A program made the position numbers and the translations under genes. Below, in pieces: positions 23,841 to 33,914 of a stretch of 64,000 nt of DNA. The stretch comes from Lentzea aerocolonigenes (GTDB lineage Bacteria > Actinomycetota > Actinomycetes > Mycobacteriales > Pseudonocardiaceae). The stretch covers positions 310,001-374,000 of the forward strand of contig NZ_BBOJ01000008.1 in the NCBI RefSeq assembly GCF_000974445.1, read 5' to 3'. The notes below the pieces were generated by a model. That model was not told the DNA's origin and did not search any database. It was given only the letters and a program-made list of their open reading frames with translations. The first letter of the stretch is position 1. Each line of letters starts with the position of its first letter.

Positions 23841-23859
23841 TGTTCGGACAGATCCCCAG

Positions 23860-23887
23860 ACCGGGGCTGCCTTCAGGCGGCCCCGGT
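23860..23887 (+). terminator. Second 12-bp hairpin after rne
   Basis: ACCGGGGCTGCC pairs with GGCGGCCCCGGT (one G-T pair) around a TTCA tetraloop and is followed by TTCTGCTGTGTG. With the hairpin at 23805 it forms a tandem stop between rne and rplU. Confidence 0.7.
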
Positions 23888-23941
23888 TCTGCTGTGTGAG
23901 GGACTGCACAGCCAGCACGAACGCGATCAGGGCACCCCGGT

Positions 23942-23971
23942 TTGCTCCGGCCGTACCCACTCCCGTAACCT
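23942..23971 (+). promoter_or_regulatory. Sigma-70-like promoter for rplU-rpmA
   Basis: TTGCTC (23942-23947) and TAACCT (23966-23971) are separated by 18 bp. They lie after the rne terminators and leave a leader of about 105 nt before rplU, where ribosomal-protein feedback could act. This is a prediction from sequence only. Confidence 0.5.
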
Positions 23972-24082
23972 TGTGGACGGCCCGTTATCCAACGGGTCCT
24001 GTCGTGTGCCCCCTCTGGTGAATTTCCCAGGCGGGATGGCGCATGGCCCGTCACCATCGAGTAGCAGGAGACTTCCGTCCTG

Positions 24083-24394
24083 ATGTACGCGATCGTCAAG
24101 ACCGGCGGCAAGCAGTACAAGGTCGCTGTCGGCGACATCGTCGAGGTCGAGAAGCTCGAGGGCGAGCCGGGCACCGAAATCTCCCTCCAGACGCTGCTCG
24201 TGGTCGACGGCACTGACGTCACCGCTGACGCGGCGGCCCTGGAGAAGTTCTCGGTGACCGGCAAGGTCGTCGAGCACACCAAGGGCCCGAAGATTCGCAT
24301 CCACAAGTTCAAGAACAAGACCGGCTACCACAAGCGACAGGGTCACCGTCAGAAGCTGACCCGCGTCGAGGTCACCGGCATCACCGGTAAGTGA
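24083..24394 (+). CDS. rplU: 50S ribosomal protein L21
   Basis: 103 residues. The N-terminal [14 protein letters not shown] and C-terminal [17 protein letters not shown] segment ([13 protein letters not shown]) are diagnostic. L21 binds 23S rRNA and is assembled with L20. The gene heads the rplU-rpmA-obgE order conserved across bacteria, and rpmA starts 14 bases after its stop. Confidence 0.98.
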   Translation: MYAIVKTGGKQYKVAVGDIVEVEKLEGEPGTEISLQTLLVVDGTDVTADAAALEKFSVTGKVVEHTKGPKIRIHKFKNKTGYHKRQGHRQKLTRVEVTGITGK

Positions 24395-24408
24395 GGACCT
24401 GACTTCTC

Positions 24409-24666
24409 ATGGCACACAAAAAGGGTGCGTCCAGTTCCCGCAACGGCCGTGACTCCAACCCCCAGTACCTGGGTGTGAAGCGGTTCGGCGGTCAGGTCGT
24501 CAAGGCCGGCGAGATCCTGATCCGCCAGCGCGGCACCAAGTTCCACCCCGGCGTCGGCGTCGGCATCGGCAAGGACGACACGTTGTTCGCCCTGCTGCCG
24601 GGTGCGGTGGAGTTCGGTATGAAGCGCGGTCGCAAGACCGTCAACATCGTCCCGGTTGCGGTCTGA
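24409..24666 (+). CDS. rpmA: 50S ribosomal protein L27
   Basis: 85 residues beginning [25 protein letters not shown], the classic L27 N-terminus, which reaches the peptidyl transferase centre. There is no N-terminal extension of the kind that is cleaved in Firmicutes. It is co-transcribed with rplU and followed by obgE. Confidence 0.98.
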   Translation: MAHKKGASSSRNGRDSNPQYLGVKRFGGQVVKAGEILIRQRGTKFHPGVGVGIGKDDTLFALLPGAVEFGMKRGRKTVNIVPVAV

Positions 24667-24769
24667 GGACCGTCTCCGCGCGATAGCACTACCTCATCGA
24701 GGGGCGGGACCGGTCTTCCGGCACCGCCCCTCGTCGCTTGTTCAAGACCTTTTGAGAGGAAGTAGTTCC

Positions 24770-26221
24770 GTGGCTCGTTTTGTTGACCGGGTGGTGATCC
24801 ACGCTGCCGCCGGCAACGGGGGCAACGGCTGCGCTTCCGTGCATCGCGAGAAGTTCAAGCCGCTCGGCGGCCCGGACGGCGGCAACGGCGGCAGCGGCGG
24901 CAACGTCGTGCTCGTCGTCGACTCGCAGGTGCACACCCTGCTGGACTTCCACTTCCGCCCGCACGCCTCCGCCACCAGCGGCAAGGCCGGTGCCGGTGCG
25001 AACCGCGACGGCGCGAACGGTGAGGACCTGGTCCTGCGCGTCCCGGACGGCACCGTGGTGCTGACCGAGGACGGCGAGATCGTCGCGGACCTCGTCGGCG
25101 AGGGCACCCAGCTCATCGCCGCCGCCGGTGGCCGCGGTGGCCTGGGCAACGCCGCTCTGGCGTCCAAGGCCCGCAAGGCCCCCGGTTTCGCGTTGCTCGG
25201 TGAGCCGGGCGAGACGCGGGACCTGGTGCTTGAGCTCAAGTCCGTCGCGGACGTCGGCCTGCTCGGGTTCCCGTCCGCCGGCAAGTCGTCGCTGATCTCG
25301 GTGCTCTCCGCCGCGAAGCCGAAGATCGCCGACTACCCGTTCACCACGCTGGTGCCGAACCTCGGCGTGATCACCGCGGGCGAGACCATCTTCACGATGG
25401 CCGACGTCCCCGGTCTGATCCCCGGCGCGTCGCAGGGCAAGGGCCTCGGCCTCGACTTCCTGCGCCACATCGAGCGCACCGCCGTGCTCGCTCACGTCGT
25501 CGACTGCGCGACCTACGAGCCCGGCCGCGACCCGATCGCGGACATCGACGCGCTGGAGAACGAGCTGGCGCAGTACACCCCGTCGCTCGGCGGCAACCTG
25601 GCCGACCGGCCGCGCGTGGTGATCCTGAACAAGATCGACATCCCGGACGCCAAGGACCTGGCCGACATCGTCCGCCCGGAGATCGAGGCCCGCGGCCTGC
25701 CGGTGTTCGAGGTGTCGACGGTGTCCCGCGAGGGACTGCGCGAGCTCTCCTTCAAGCTCGCCGAGGTGGTGCGCGAGTACCGCGCCGCCCAGCCGAAGAA
25801 GGAATCGACCCGCATCGTGCTGCGGCCGACCGCCGTGGACGACGAAGGGTTCACCGTGACCGAGGACCCCTCGGTCGAGGGTGGCTTCATCGTCAGGGGC
25901 GACCGCCCCGAGCGCTGGATCCGCCAGACCGACTTCTCCAACGACGAAGCCGTCGGTTACCTCGCGGACCGCCTGAGCAGGCTGGGTGTCGAGGACAAGC
26001 TCGTGAAGATGGGCGCCGTTCCCGGCTGCCAGGTCACCATCGGCGACCTGGTGTTCGACTGGGAGCCGACCACGCCGGCCGGTATCGCGATGACGATGAC
26101 CGGACGTGGCACGGACGCCCGCCTCGAGCGCAACGACCGCATCGGCGCCCACGAGCGCAAGGCCCTGAAGAAGGCCCGCCGCGCGCCCGGCGACTACGGC
26201 GACGACTTCGACGAGGAGTAA
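24770..26221 (+). CDS. obgE: GTPase ObgE/CgtA
   Basis: 483 residues from GTG 24770, with GAGAGGA upstream; the longer open frame that overlaps rpmA is not used. The Obg fold (about 2-160) has Gly-rich loops ([17 protein letters not shown]). The G domain has [14 protein letters not shown] and NKID. The C-terminal OCT domain follows ([16 protein letters not shown]..), with an acidic tail. Obg is essential for late 50S assembly and links to stress and cell-cycle control. It sits in the standard rplU-rpmA-obgE-proB order. Confidence 0.97.
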   Translation: MARFVDRVVIHAAAGNGGNGCASVHREKFKPLGGPDGGNGGSGGNVVLVVDSQVHTLLDFHFRPHASATSGKAGAGANRDGANGEDLVLRVPDGTVVLTEDGEIVADLVGEGTQLIAAAGGRGGLGNAALASKARKAPGFALLGEPGETRDLVLELKSVADVGLLGFPSAGKSSLISVLSAAKPKIADYPFTTLVPNLGVITAGETIFTMADVPGLIPGASQGKGLGLDFLRHIERTAVLAHVVDCATYEPGRDPIADIDALENELAQYTPSLGGNLADRPRVVILNKIDIPDAKDLADIVRPEIEARGLPVFEVSTVSREGLRELSFKLAEVVREYRAAQPKKESTRIVLRPTAVDDEGFTVTEDPSVEGGFIVRGDRPERWIRQTDFSNDEAVGYLADRLSRLGVEDKLVKMGAVPGCQVTIGDLVFDWEPTTPAGIAMTMTGRGTDARLERNDRIGAHERKALKKARRAPGDYGDDFDEE

Positions 26222-26224
26222 ACC

Positions 26225-27352
26225 GTGACGGCCCCCGCGGTCTCACAAGCTCGCACCGCGGTCGCTTCGGCGAACCGCATCGTGGTGAAGGTCGGTTCTT
26301 CCTCTCTGACAACGGCCGAGGGCGGCCTCGACCCGGCGCGCCTCGACGCGCTGGTCGACGCCGTCGCGGCCCGGTGCGCCGCGGGGAGCCAGGTCGTCCT
26401 GGTGTCCTCCGGTGCGATCGCCGCGGGCCTGGCGCCGTTGAAGATCTCCCGCCGCCCGCGCGACCTCGCCACCCAGCAGGCCGCGGCGAGCGTCGGTCAG
26501 CTGACGCTGGCGCACGCTTACGCGAACTCGTTCGGCCGCTACAACCTGATCGTCGGCCAGGTCCTGCTGACCGCCGACGACGTCGTGCGCCGCGCCCACT
26601 ACCGCAACGCCCAGCGCACGTTCTCGCGCCTGCTGGCCCTGGGTGCCGTTCCGGTCGTGAACGAGAACGACACCGTTGCCACCGAAGAGATCCGCTTCGG
26701 CGACAACGACCGCCTGGCCGCCCTGGTGGCTCATCTGGTGGGCGCCGACGCGTTGTTCCTGCTGTCCGACGTGGACGCCCTCTACTCGGGCGACCCGCGC
26801 AAGCCCGGCGCCGTCCGCATCTCCGAGGTGGCGTCGGCGTCCGATGTGGACGGTGTGCAGGCCGGAAGCGTTGGTGCGTCGGGGTTGGGCACCGGCGGCA
26901 TGGCCTCCAAACTCGCCGCCGCCCGCCTGGCCTCCTCCGCGGGCATCCCGGTCCTGCTGACCAGCGCCACCGAGGCACACCGCGCGCTGACCTCCGCGGA
27001 CGTCGGCACCGCCTTCGCCGCAACGGGTTCGCGCCTGACCGCCCGCCGCTTCTGGCTCGGCTACGCCACCGACGCGAACGGCCGCCTGCACCTCGACGAC
27101 GGCGCCGTCGCCGCAGTGGTGGGCAGGCGCCGCTCGTTGCTGGCGGCTGGAATCACGGGAGTGGACGGCGACTTCGAAGCAGGCGACGTCGTGGAGCTGC
27201 TCAGCCACGCGGGCGAGGTCGTGGCCCGCGGCGTGGTCGGCTACGACTCGGCGGAGCTGCCGTCGTTGATCGGCCGCAAGACCCACGACCTGCCGGAGGA
27301 GCAGCGCCGCGAGGTCGTGCACGCGGATGACCTGGTGCCGCTGACTAGGTGA
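26225..27352 (+). CDS. proB: Glutamate 5-kinase
   Basis: 375 residues from GTG 26225, three bases after obgE. The amino-acid kinase fold shows [38 protein letters not shown] and [11 protein letters not shown]-terminal PUA domain is present (about 280-370). It phosphorylates glutamate in the first step of proline synthesis. The second-step gene proA is 19 kb away at 46601. Its 3' end overlaps the convergent transporter gene by 8 bases. Confidence 0.97.
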   Translation: MTAPAVSQARTAVASANRIVVKVGSSSLTTAEGGLDPARLDALVDAVAARCAAGSQVVLVSSGAIAAGLAPLKISRRPRDLATQQAAASVGQLTLAHAYANSFGRYNLIVGQVLLTADDVVRRAHYRNAQRTFSRLLALGAVPVVNENDTVATEEIRFGDNDRLAALVAHLVGADALFLLSDVDALYSGDPRKPGAVRISEVASASDVDGVQAGSVGASGLGTGGMASKLAAARLASSAGIPVLLTSATEAHRALTSADVGTAFAATGSRLTARRFWLGYATDANGRLHLDDGAVAAVVGRRRSLLAAGITGVDGDFEAGDVVELLSHAGEVVARGVVGYDSAELPSLIGRKTHDLPEEQRREVVHADDLVPLTR

Positions 27353-28610
27353 GTTCGGCGCCCTTCGTCTCCGGAAGCGTCAGCACCACCAGGAACGTGA
27401 TCACCGCGGCCACCGCGACGTACCAGAAGAACACCGTCCCGCCGACGGCCTGGATGACCAGCGGAGCGGTGCCGCCGAACAGCGCGACCGTCAGGTTGTA
27501 CCAGGCACCGATGCCGAGCCCGCGCAGTTCGGTCGGGAACAGCTCGCTCATGATCGCCGGCGCGATCGACGTGAGTGCGGTGTAGAGCCCGAGACCGACG
27601 CAGAACACGATCACCAGGTTCGCCAGACCGGGTTTGACCAACGTGGACAGCGGCACGACCAGCAACGCCATCGCCGCCGACCACACGAGCATCTGCGGTT
27701 TGCGGCCGTAGCGGTCTGCCATCCACCCCATCGGGTACTGCAGCGCGATGAACACGACGGTGCCGATCGACAACGCCAGGAACACGTCGATGTCGTTGGC
27801 GCCCTTGGTCTTCACCGCGAACGGCGTCAGCGCCGAGAAGAACGTGTAGAAGCTCAGCGTCGAGAGCAACGTGATGCCGATGAGCTGCCCGACGGCCTTC
27901 GGGTGCTCCTTGAGCGTCGTCATCAGCGGGTTGCGCAGGCTCTGCGCCTTGGCCTTGTTGTCCTCGAACTGCTCGGTCTCCTTGAGCTCGCGCCGCAGCC
28001 ACAACCCGATCAGCCCGAGCACGCCGCCGATCAGGAACGGCACGCGCCACCCGTAGGAGGCCATCGCGGCCTTGTCGAGGTTGCGGGACAGGAAGAACCC
28101 GAGCAGCGACGCGATCAGCACCGCCGCACCCGTCGAGATGTAGAAGAACGACGAGTACCGCCCACGGTGGTCCGCCGGCGCGATCTCCGCGAGGTACGCC
28201 GACGCGTTGGAGACCTCACCGCCGAGTGCCATGCCCTGCGCGATGCGGGCGAGCACGAGCAGCACCGGTGAAAGCCAGCCGACCTGCTCGAACGTCGGCA
28301 GCAGTCCGATCGCGACCGAACCACCCGACATCAGCACGATCGTCAGCAGCATCGCGGTGCGGCGTCCTTTGAGGTCCGCGAACCGGCCGAGCAGGTAGCC
28401 GCCGAGCGGCCGGAAGAAGAACGCGAGCGCGAACGTGGCGAACGTGCTGAGCAGCGCGGCGGTTTCGTTGCCCGCCGGGAAGATCTGGGTGGCGAAGTAG
28501 ATGCTGAACGCCGTGTAGATGCCCCAGTCGTACCACTCCACGGCGTTTCCGGCGCTTGATGCGACCAGCGTCCGGACGGGCAGTCGATGCGTCTCCGATG
28601 TAACCGCCAT
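27345..28610 (-). CDS. MFS transporter, metabolite:H+ symporter (MHS) family
   Basis: 421 residues from ATG 28610; a GTG six codons upstream (28628) is also possible. Family marks are [16 protein letters not shown] in the first helix, [17 protein letters not shown] in the 2-3 loop and [16 protein letters not shown] in helix 4. Twelve membrane helices are expected. Relatives include the KgtP and ProP carriers for dicarboxylates, proline and betaine. Facing proB may hint at an osmolyte or proline substrate, but that is weak. The divergent VOC gene starts only 26 bases away. Confidence 0.9.
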   Translation of the reverse strand: MAVTSETHRLPVRTLVASSAGNAVEWYDWGIYTAFSIYFATQIFPAGNETAALLSTFATFALAFFFRPLGGYLLGRFADLKGRRTAMLLTIVLMSGGSVAIGLLPTFEQVGWLSPVLLVLARIAQGMALGGEVSNASAYLAEIAPADHRGRYSSFFYISTGAAVLIASLLGFFLSRNLDKAAMASYGWRVPFLIGGVLGLIGLWLRRELKETEQFEDNKAKAQSLRNPLMTTLKEHPKAVGQLIGITLLSTLSFYTFFSALTPFAVKTKGANDIDVFLALSIGTVVFIALQYPMGWMADRYGRKPQMLVWSAAMALLVVPLSTLVKPGLANLVIVFCVGLGLYTALTSIAPAIMSELFPTELRGLGIGAWYNLTVALFGGTAPLVIQAVGGTVFFWYVAVAAVITFLVVLTLPETKGAELT

Positions 28611-28636
28611 GGACGCACCCTGACACACTCAGTGGC

Positions 28637-29020
28637 GTGCGATCTATGGGTTTGGTGACCTTGGTTGTCCGCGACTACGACGAGGCGATCCGCTTCTACG
28701 TGGACGGACTGGGATTCACGCTGGTCGAGGACACGCCGCAGGGCGACAAGCGCTGGGTCGTGGTGTCGGCCGGCGGAGGAGCGTCGCTGTTGCTGGCTCA
28801 GGCGGACACGGACCAGCAGGCCGCGCGGGTCGGTGACCAGACCGGCGGCCGCGTCGGGTTCTTCCTCAACACCGACGACTTCGACCGCGACCACGCGCGC
28901 ATGACCGCGTTCGGCGTGCGTTTCCTGGAGACTCCGCGTGAGGAGGTCTACGGCAAGGTCGCCGTGTTCGAGGACCTCTACGGCAACCGCTGGGACCTGC
29001 TTCAGCCCGCGCGCGCCTGA
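28637..29020 (+). CDS. VOC family protein (glyoxalase/bleomycin-resistance fold)
   Basis: 127 residues; GTG 28637 is used, and ATG 28646 is the alternative. Two beta-alpha-beta-beta-beta repeats are recognisable: LVTLVVRDYDEAIRFYVDGLGF, then GFFLNTDDFDRDHARMTAFGV, ending YGNRWDLLQP. The VOC fold binds a divalent metal in enzymes or traps drugs in resistance proteins. The reaction is unknown. Its stop overlaps the 3' end of the convergent AraC gene by 19 bases. Confidence 0.88.
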   Translation: MRSMGLVTLVVRDYDEAIRFYVDGLGFTLVEDTPQGDKRWVVVSAGGGASLLLAQADTDQQAARVGDQTGGRVGFFLNTDDFDRDHARMTAFGVRFLETPREEVYGKVAVFEDLYGNRWDLLQPARA

Positions 29021-29904
29021 CCCGGAGACATCCCGACGATCCGTTTGAACGCACGGCTGAACGCCGCCTCCGACTCATAGCCGAGGCCACGGGCGATCTC
29101 GCTGACGGTGGTGTCACGGTCCCGTAGACGGTTCATCGCCACGTGCATGCGCCACCGCGTGACGTAGCGCATGGCCGGTTCGCCGACGAGATCGGTGAAC
29201 CGTGCCGCGAACGCCGACCGGGACATCGACGTCTGGTGCGCCAGCCGTTCGACGGTCCACGGCTGGGCGGGATCGCGGTGGATCAACGCCAGCGCGTGCC
29301 CGATCTGCTGGTCCTGCAACGCGCCCAGCCAACCGGTGCGCGCGGCCGGATCGTTGGCGAGCCAGGAGCGGATCGTCTGGATCACCAGGACGTCCGCGAG
29401 CCTCGTGATCACCGCTTCGCCGCCGGGGCGCAGGTTTCTCGCCTCGACGGCCATGAGATCGATCGTGGCGCGCATGTCGTCGGCGCGACGGACGTACAGG
29501 ACGTGCGGCAACACGTTGATGAGGTGCTTCGCCGCGGGATGGTCGAAGCGCACCGCACCACACACGAGGTGCGTGACGGCGCCACCGTCGCCGTGTCGGA
29601 GGATCGCGTAGTTGTTGGTTTCGAACGTGTGCGGCAACGTCGTGACGAGCGGCGTCTCGGCGTTGGGAGCGCTGAACAACCGGTGGCCTTCGCCGCCCGG
29701 CACGAGCAGCACGTCGCCGGGTTCGAGCTCGGTGACCTTGCCGTCGACCTCGATCTCGCAGCGGCCGCTGGTGAGCACGTGGAACCACAGGCAGTCGGCC
29801 ATGTCGGGCATCGTGAGGCCCCACGGCTCGGTGAGCTCCGTCCGGCAGTAGAAGGTGCCGGACATCCTCATCAGGTGCAGGGCCTCACCCAGTGCGTCCG
29901 TCAT
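29002..29904 (-). CDS. AraC family regulator with cupin sensor domain
   Basis: 300 residues. The N-terminal cupin (about 10-165) carries GRCEIEVDGKVTELEPGDVLLVPGGEGH, and the C-terminal AraC domain (200-300) has TSMSRSAFAARFTDLVGEPAMRYV and RGLGYESEAAFSRAFKRIVGMSPGQ. It resembles the AraC_binding_6 group that often controls neighbouring oxidoreductase genes. It is divergent from the DUF1772 gene, with 72 bp between starts, so that gene is the probable target. The effector is unknown. Confidence 0.92.
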   Translation of the reverse strand: MTDALGEALHLMRMSGTFYCRTELTEPWGLTMPDMADCLWFHVLTSGRCEIEVDGKVTELEPGDVLLVPGGEGHRLFSAPNAETPLVTTLPHTFETNNYAILRHGDGGAVTHLVCGAVRFDHPAAKHLINVLPHVLYVRRADDMRATIDLMAVEARNLRPGGEAVITRLADVLVIQTIRSWLANDPAARTGWLGALQDQQIGHALALIHRDPAQPWTVERLAHQTSMSRSAFAARFTDLVGEPAMRYVTRWRMHVAMNRLRDRDTTVSEIARGLGYESEAAFSRAFKRIVGMSPGQARAG

Positions 29905-29976
29905 GCACCCAGTCTGGACGAACGAGCAAGTCTGCGCGATGAACTGTCATTGAGAGTCCGGCGGTGAGGCGACAGA

Positions 29977-30396
29977 GTGAACGCCATGGGGACAATCACG
30001 CTGATCGCAGCCGCCGCGTCCGGTCTGATGGCCGGCCTGTTCTTCGCCTTCTCCACCGCCGTCATGCCCGGTCTCGCCGACCTGCCGGCCGAGGACGCCC
30101 GTGCGGCCATGCGCCGGATCAACGTCCGCATCCAGAACCCGCTATTCCTGCTGGTCTTCCTCGGCAACGTCGTTCTGTGCGGCATCGAGGTCTTCCAGGG
30201 CAGGGTCGTGGGCGGCCTGCTCTACATCGTGGGGTCGTTCCTTCTGACGATGGTCGTCAACGTGCCGATGAACAACCGTCTCGAGAGGACCGACGACGCG
30301 TACTGGCCCGCCTACCTGCGCACGTGGACGCTCTGGAACCACGTGCGCGGCGTCGCCTGCCTCGCCTCGACGGTCACCCTGCTGCTCGGATTCTGA
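29977..30396 (+). CDS. DUF1772 (anthrone oxygenase-like) membrane protein
   Basis: 139 residues with about four membrane helices; GTG 29977 or ATG 29986 can start it. The sequence AGLFFAFSTAVMPGL and the motif VPMNNRLE identify DUF1772. The family includes anthrone oxygenases of aromatic polyketide pathways, but most members are uncharacterised. Divergence from the AraC gene suggests regulated expression. Its 3' end overlaps the convergent P450 gene by 23 bases. Confidence 0.87.
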   Translation: MNAMGTITLIAAAASGLMAGLFFAFSTAVMPGLADLPAEDARAAMRRINVRIQNPLFLLVFLGNVVLCGIEVFQGRVVGGLLYIVGSFLLTMVVNVPMNNRLERTDDAYWPAYLRTWTLWNHVRGVACLASTVTLLLGF

Positions 30397-31558
30397 GCCC
30401 GTGCTTGGGGCGCATCGCGGCGACGCCGGTGGGGGTGATGCGCTGGTTCAGCAGTTCCGGCTTCGGCCGTTGCAGCAACGCTTTCAGCATCACGGTGAGC
30501 TCTGTCGTCGCGAGCCCGGCACCGATGCACCGGTGCGGACCGCCGCCGAACGGCAGGAACTCGTGTGGCGCGGGCTTGCGTTCCCAGCGGTCCGGGTCGA
30601 ACCGCAGCGGATCCGGCCACACCTCGGCCAGCCGATGCGTGACGTACGGGCTGTACAGCAGGAACGTGCCTTCCTTGATCCGTTTCCCGGCGAACTCGAA
30701 CGGCTGCGCCGCCACGCGTGCCGAAACCACCGCCGGCGGGTAGAGCCTCAACGTCTCGTTCACCACGTTCGCCAAGTAGTCGTCGTCCTCGCAGGCGCGC
30801 TCCCACACGCCGTTGTGCCGCAACAGATTGAAGATGGCCCACGCCATCGCACCGCTGGTGGTCTCGTATCCGGCGGCGATGAGCGTCACGACCTGGTCGC
30901 GCACTTCGAGGTCGCTCAGGCCGTCGCTGTGCACGAGAGAGGTGAGCACGTCACCGGTCGTCTTGCCTTGACGTGTCTCCTCGATCGCCTTGTACACCCG
31001 TGCGTCGACGGCTCTGCGCGCCCTCATCGCGTTGCGCCACGCCGGGGCTTTCGTCCGTCTGAGCAACGTGACCACCGCGGGGTTGCGGTCGATCAGGTTG
31101 ATCAGCACCTGCAGGTGTGCCCCGAAGAAGTCCGCTTCCCGCGCCAGCTCCTCGCCGAACAACGCGTGGATCGTGCTGCGCCGGATCGCCCGGCGGAACT
31201 CCTGGTAGGCGTCCACGACCTCGCCCGGCCGCCACGCGTCGAGCGCCGCCTCCGCGTTGGCCTGCATGACCGGCACGTAGCTCGCGATCTGCCGGTGCAC
31301 CAGCGCGGGCTGCACGAGCCTCCGCCGTCGCTTGTGGTCCTCGCCGTCGCTGACGATCAACGACGTGGGCCCGTCGACCGGCACCAGCACCTGGAACGCC
31401 CGCTCCACCTCGAAGAGCTCGGAGTGGGCGAACACGAACCTGTTCGCCTCCGGCCCGAGCAGGTAGGTGTACGGGCCCATCCGCACGACCGGCCCGAACC
31501 GCCGGTGCAGGGCGGAGAGGAGATCGGCCTGCCGGAACCGCACGACGTCCGGAATCAT
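30374..31558 (-). CDS. Cytochrome P450
   Basis: 394 residues. The haem-binding loop is FLPFGGGPHRCIGAGLA with Cys as the axial ligand. The I-helix oxygen-activation segment is AGYETTSGAMAW and the K-helix ExxR is ETLRLYPP. The E-T-L-R-L-Y-P-P form and the Gly-rich haem loop are closer to CYP families that resemble eukaryotic class E enzymes than to CYP107-like ones. No ferredoxin gene is adjacent, so redox partners must be elsewhere. The substrate is unknown. The divergent neighbour is a surface protein gene. Confidence 0.93.
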   Translation of the reverse strand: MIPDVVRFRQADLLSALHRRFGPVVRMGPYTYLLGPEANRFVFAHSELFEVERAFQVLVPVDGPTSLIVSDGEDHKRRRRLVQPALVHRQIASYVPVMQANAEAALDAWRPGEVVDAYQEFRRAIRRSTIHALFGEELAREADFFGAHLQVLINLIDRNPAVVTLLRRTKAPAWRNAMRARRAVDARVYKAIEETRQGKTTGDVLTSLVHSDGLSDLEVRDQVVTLIAAGYETTSGAMAWAIFNLLRHNGVWERACEDDDYLANVVNETLRLYPPAVVSARVAAQPFEFAGKRIKEGTFLLYSPYVTHRLAEVWPDPLRFDPDRWERKPAPHEFLPFGGGPHRCIGAGLATTELTVMLKALLQRPKPELLNQRITPTGVAAMRPKHGLRIRAAG

Positions 31559-31706
31559 GGCCCCGACACTGCCACACCGCGGTGGTGGCGGGCTTGGCGT
31601 CCGATCGGCTCACTTCGCGTGGCGTTCGGGTGAATGTCGTGCCGTGCCGAACCGCGCTGCGAGATCCTTTCGCCGGGTCGGGGCCCACCGCACGGAAGGC
31701 ACCACC

Positions 31707-33914
31707 GTGTCCCGAGCCAGGCTCGCGATGGCACTCACCATCGGTTTGATGAGCACCGCCGTCGTGTTCGCACCACCGGCGCTCGCCGACCACTTCGTGT
31801 CGAAGACGTTCCACCCGACCGGCGGCGAACAGACCTACCCGATCCCCGCGGGCGTCACGAAGCTCCGCGTGGTCACCATCGGCGGCCGTGGCGGCAAGGG
31901 CGCCGACGGCGGCGACAACTCGGCCCCGAGCGGCAGACCGGGCTTCCGCGCCACGGCGGACCTCGCCGTTCCTCCCGGCGTCACGCAACTCGTGGTCGCG
32001 GTCGGTCAGAACGGCGGCGACGGCAGCGGCGCGAACGGCGGAGAACCCGGCTTCGGCGGCGGCGCGTCCGGTGGGCTCGGCACCCCGTTCGCGGGCGGTG
32101 CCGGTGGCGGCGCGAGCCACGTGCGGCTCTGCGCGGGCTGCGAAAGGGTGGTCGTCGCACCTGGTGGCGGTGGCGGGGGAGGCCGCTGTTTCGCGATCGG
32201 CTGCATCTCGGGCAGCAACGGTGGCAACGCGGGCGAGAACAACGGCGGCTCGCCGGGCGTCCCGGGACCCGGTGGATTCCCTGGATTTCCCGGCGTTTTC
32301 GGGCTCGGCGGCGTCGGCGCGCCCGGCAACCCCGCGACCGCCGGCGGTGGCGGCGGGGGAGGAGGCGGCGGTGGCTGGTTCGGTGGCGGAGGCGGCGCGT
32401 CCGGCTTCCAGGCACCGACCCCGTTGATCGTCGCGGTCGACGGCGGTGACGGCGGCAACGGTTCGGGCCACGCCGGTGCCGGGGTGTCGGGCTTCGTGCT
32501 CGAGGAGACCACCGACGAGCCGTCGGTGACCATCAGCTACCTCGTCGAGTCCACGACGATCACCTACACAGGTCCCGCTTCCGGTTTCACCGGCGAACCG
32601 GTGATGCTGTCCGCACGCCTCACCTCGTCGAGCGGGCCAGTGCCGAACGCCCCGCTCGTGTTCCGCCTCAACGCCACCGAAACGTGTGTCGGCACGACGA
32701 ACTCCAACGGCGTCGCGTCCTGCTCGATCACGCCGGACGAGGTCGCGGGCACCTATCCGCTGGCGATCGGCTACGGCGGCGACGTGACGCACCAGCCGTC
32801 ACGCACCGAGGTCCGGTTCGAGGTGACGCGCAAACCGACCACGCTCACCTACACGGGCGCCGTGACCGGAGACTTCCACGACCCCGCAACGGTGTCCGCC
32901 CGCCTGACGGTCTTCGGCGCACCTGTTGCCTCCCAGCCTGTCGCGTTCAAGCTCAACGACACCGAGACTTGCACCGGCACCACCAACGCCGACGGGGTGG
33001 CGTCCTGCGCTCTCACGCCAGGTGAACCCGCCGGCACGTACCCGTTGACCGCGGCCTTCGCGGGCACCAAGGGCCTGCTGCCGTCGGATACCGGCATCGA
33101 TTTCGTTGTCACCAAAGAAGAAACCGGCCTCATCTACACCGGCGACGCCACGGTCGCCAACGCCGAACCCGCCCGGCTCGCCGCCAAGCTGATCGAGGAC
33201 GACGGCACACCCGTCGCCGGACGCAGCGTCCAGCTCGGCCTCGGCGGCACACAGTCCTGTGTGGACACCACGAACACCCAAGGCACGGCGGAGTGCACCA
33301 TCACGTCCGTCGACCAACCCCTGAACGCGGCCGGAACCCTGCCCGTGACGGCGACCTTCGCCGGCGACCAGTTCTACGAACCGAGCCAGACGTCCGCCGC
33401 GGTCGGCCTGCGACACATGACCGGCCGCGGCTTCGGCGTCTCCGGACGAGTCCTCGGCCTGACGGTGGCACCGACCCCCGACACGGGCGAAGTCCGCGTC
33501 GCCCGCGCCACGACCACCGCACCACCGTGCACCGCGACCGTCTCGGCACCGCTGAACGCCTGGGCGCTCTGCGCGTCGGTGATCACGACCCTGGCACCGG
33601 GCACCTCGACCACACGCGCGTCGGTCGCGGAACTCGGCATCGGCGTCGTCGCCCTGCGAGACGTCGTGGCGACGTCACGCAGCACGTGCGGCGGCGCGAC
33701 CGGCACCGTCACGATCGGCGCGCTCACCGTCGCAGGCATCCCGGTCACCGTCACGACGGCGCCCAACACCACGATCCCGCTGCCCGGCGGCAAGATCGTG
33801 ATCAACGAACAGGTACCGGCGCCCGGCGGCCTCAAGGTCAACGGCGCGCACATCACCCTGCCCGGCGTGGACCTCGTGGTGTCGTCCGCGACGTCCGGCG
33901 TCCACCACTGCTAG
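31707..33914 (+). CDS. Secreted Gly-rich, Ig-like repeat surface protein (choice-of-anchor P type)
   Basis: 735 residues from GTG 31707 (GGAAGG seven bases upstream). A signal peptide ends at PPALADHF. Residues about 35-270 are a Gly-rich domain with GGRGGKGADGG runs and an embedded CAGCERVVVAPGGGGGG. Three Ig-like repeats of about 95 residues follow (each TYTG..., FRLN.TETC.GTTN.NGVASC). The last 170 residues resemble the choice-of-anchor P family. Paired cysteines in each repeat suggest disulphides outside the cell. It is probably a wall or surface protein; the ligand is unknown. The last four bases overlap the convergent PrsW gene. Confidence 0.85.
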   Translation: MSRARLAMALTIGLMSTAVVFAPPALADHFVSKTFHPTGGEQTYPIPAGVTKLRVVTIGGRGGKGADGGDNSAPSGRPGFRATADLAVPPGVTQLVVAVGQNGGDGSGANGGEPGFGGGASGGLGTPFAGGAGGGASHVRLCAGCERVVVAPGGGGGGGRCFAIGCISGSNGGNAGENNGGSPGVPGPGGFPGFPGVFGLGGVGAPGNPATAGGGGGGGGGGGWFGGGGGASGFQAPTPLIVAVDGGDGGNGSGHAGAGVSGFVLEETTDEPSVTISYLVESTTITYTGPASGFTGEPVMLSARLTSSSGPVPNAPLVFRLNATETCVGTTNSNGVASCSITPDEVAGTYPLAIGYGGDVTHQPSRTEVRFEVTRKPTTLTYTGAVTGDFHDPATVSARLTVFGAPVASQPVAFKLNDTETCTGTTNADGVASCALTPGEPAGTYPLTAAFAGTKGLLPSDTGIDFVVTKEETGLIYTGDATVANAEPARLAAKLIEDDGTPVAGRSVQLGLGGTQSCVDTTNTQGTAECTITSVDQPLNAAGTLPVTATFAGDQFYEPSQTSAAVGLRHMTGRGFGVSGRVLGLTVAPTPDTGEVRVARATTTAPPCTATVSAPLNAWALCASVITTLAPGTSTTRASVAELGIGVVALRDVVATSRSTCGGATGTVTIGALTVAGIPVTVTTAPNTTIPLPGGKIVINEQVPAPGGLKVNGAHITLPGVDLVVSSATSGVHHC

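Noticed and set aside
30374..31558. P450 plus DUF1772 as a polyketide biosynthetic cluster
   Set aside because: No polyketide synthase, carrier protein or other biosynthetic core gene is present within the window.
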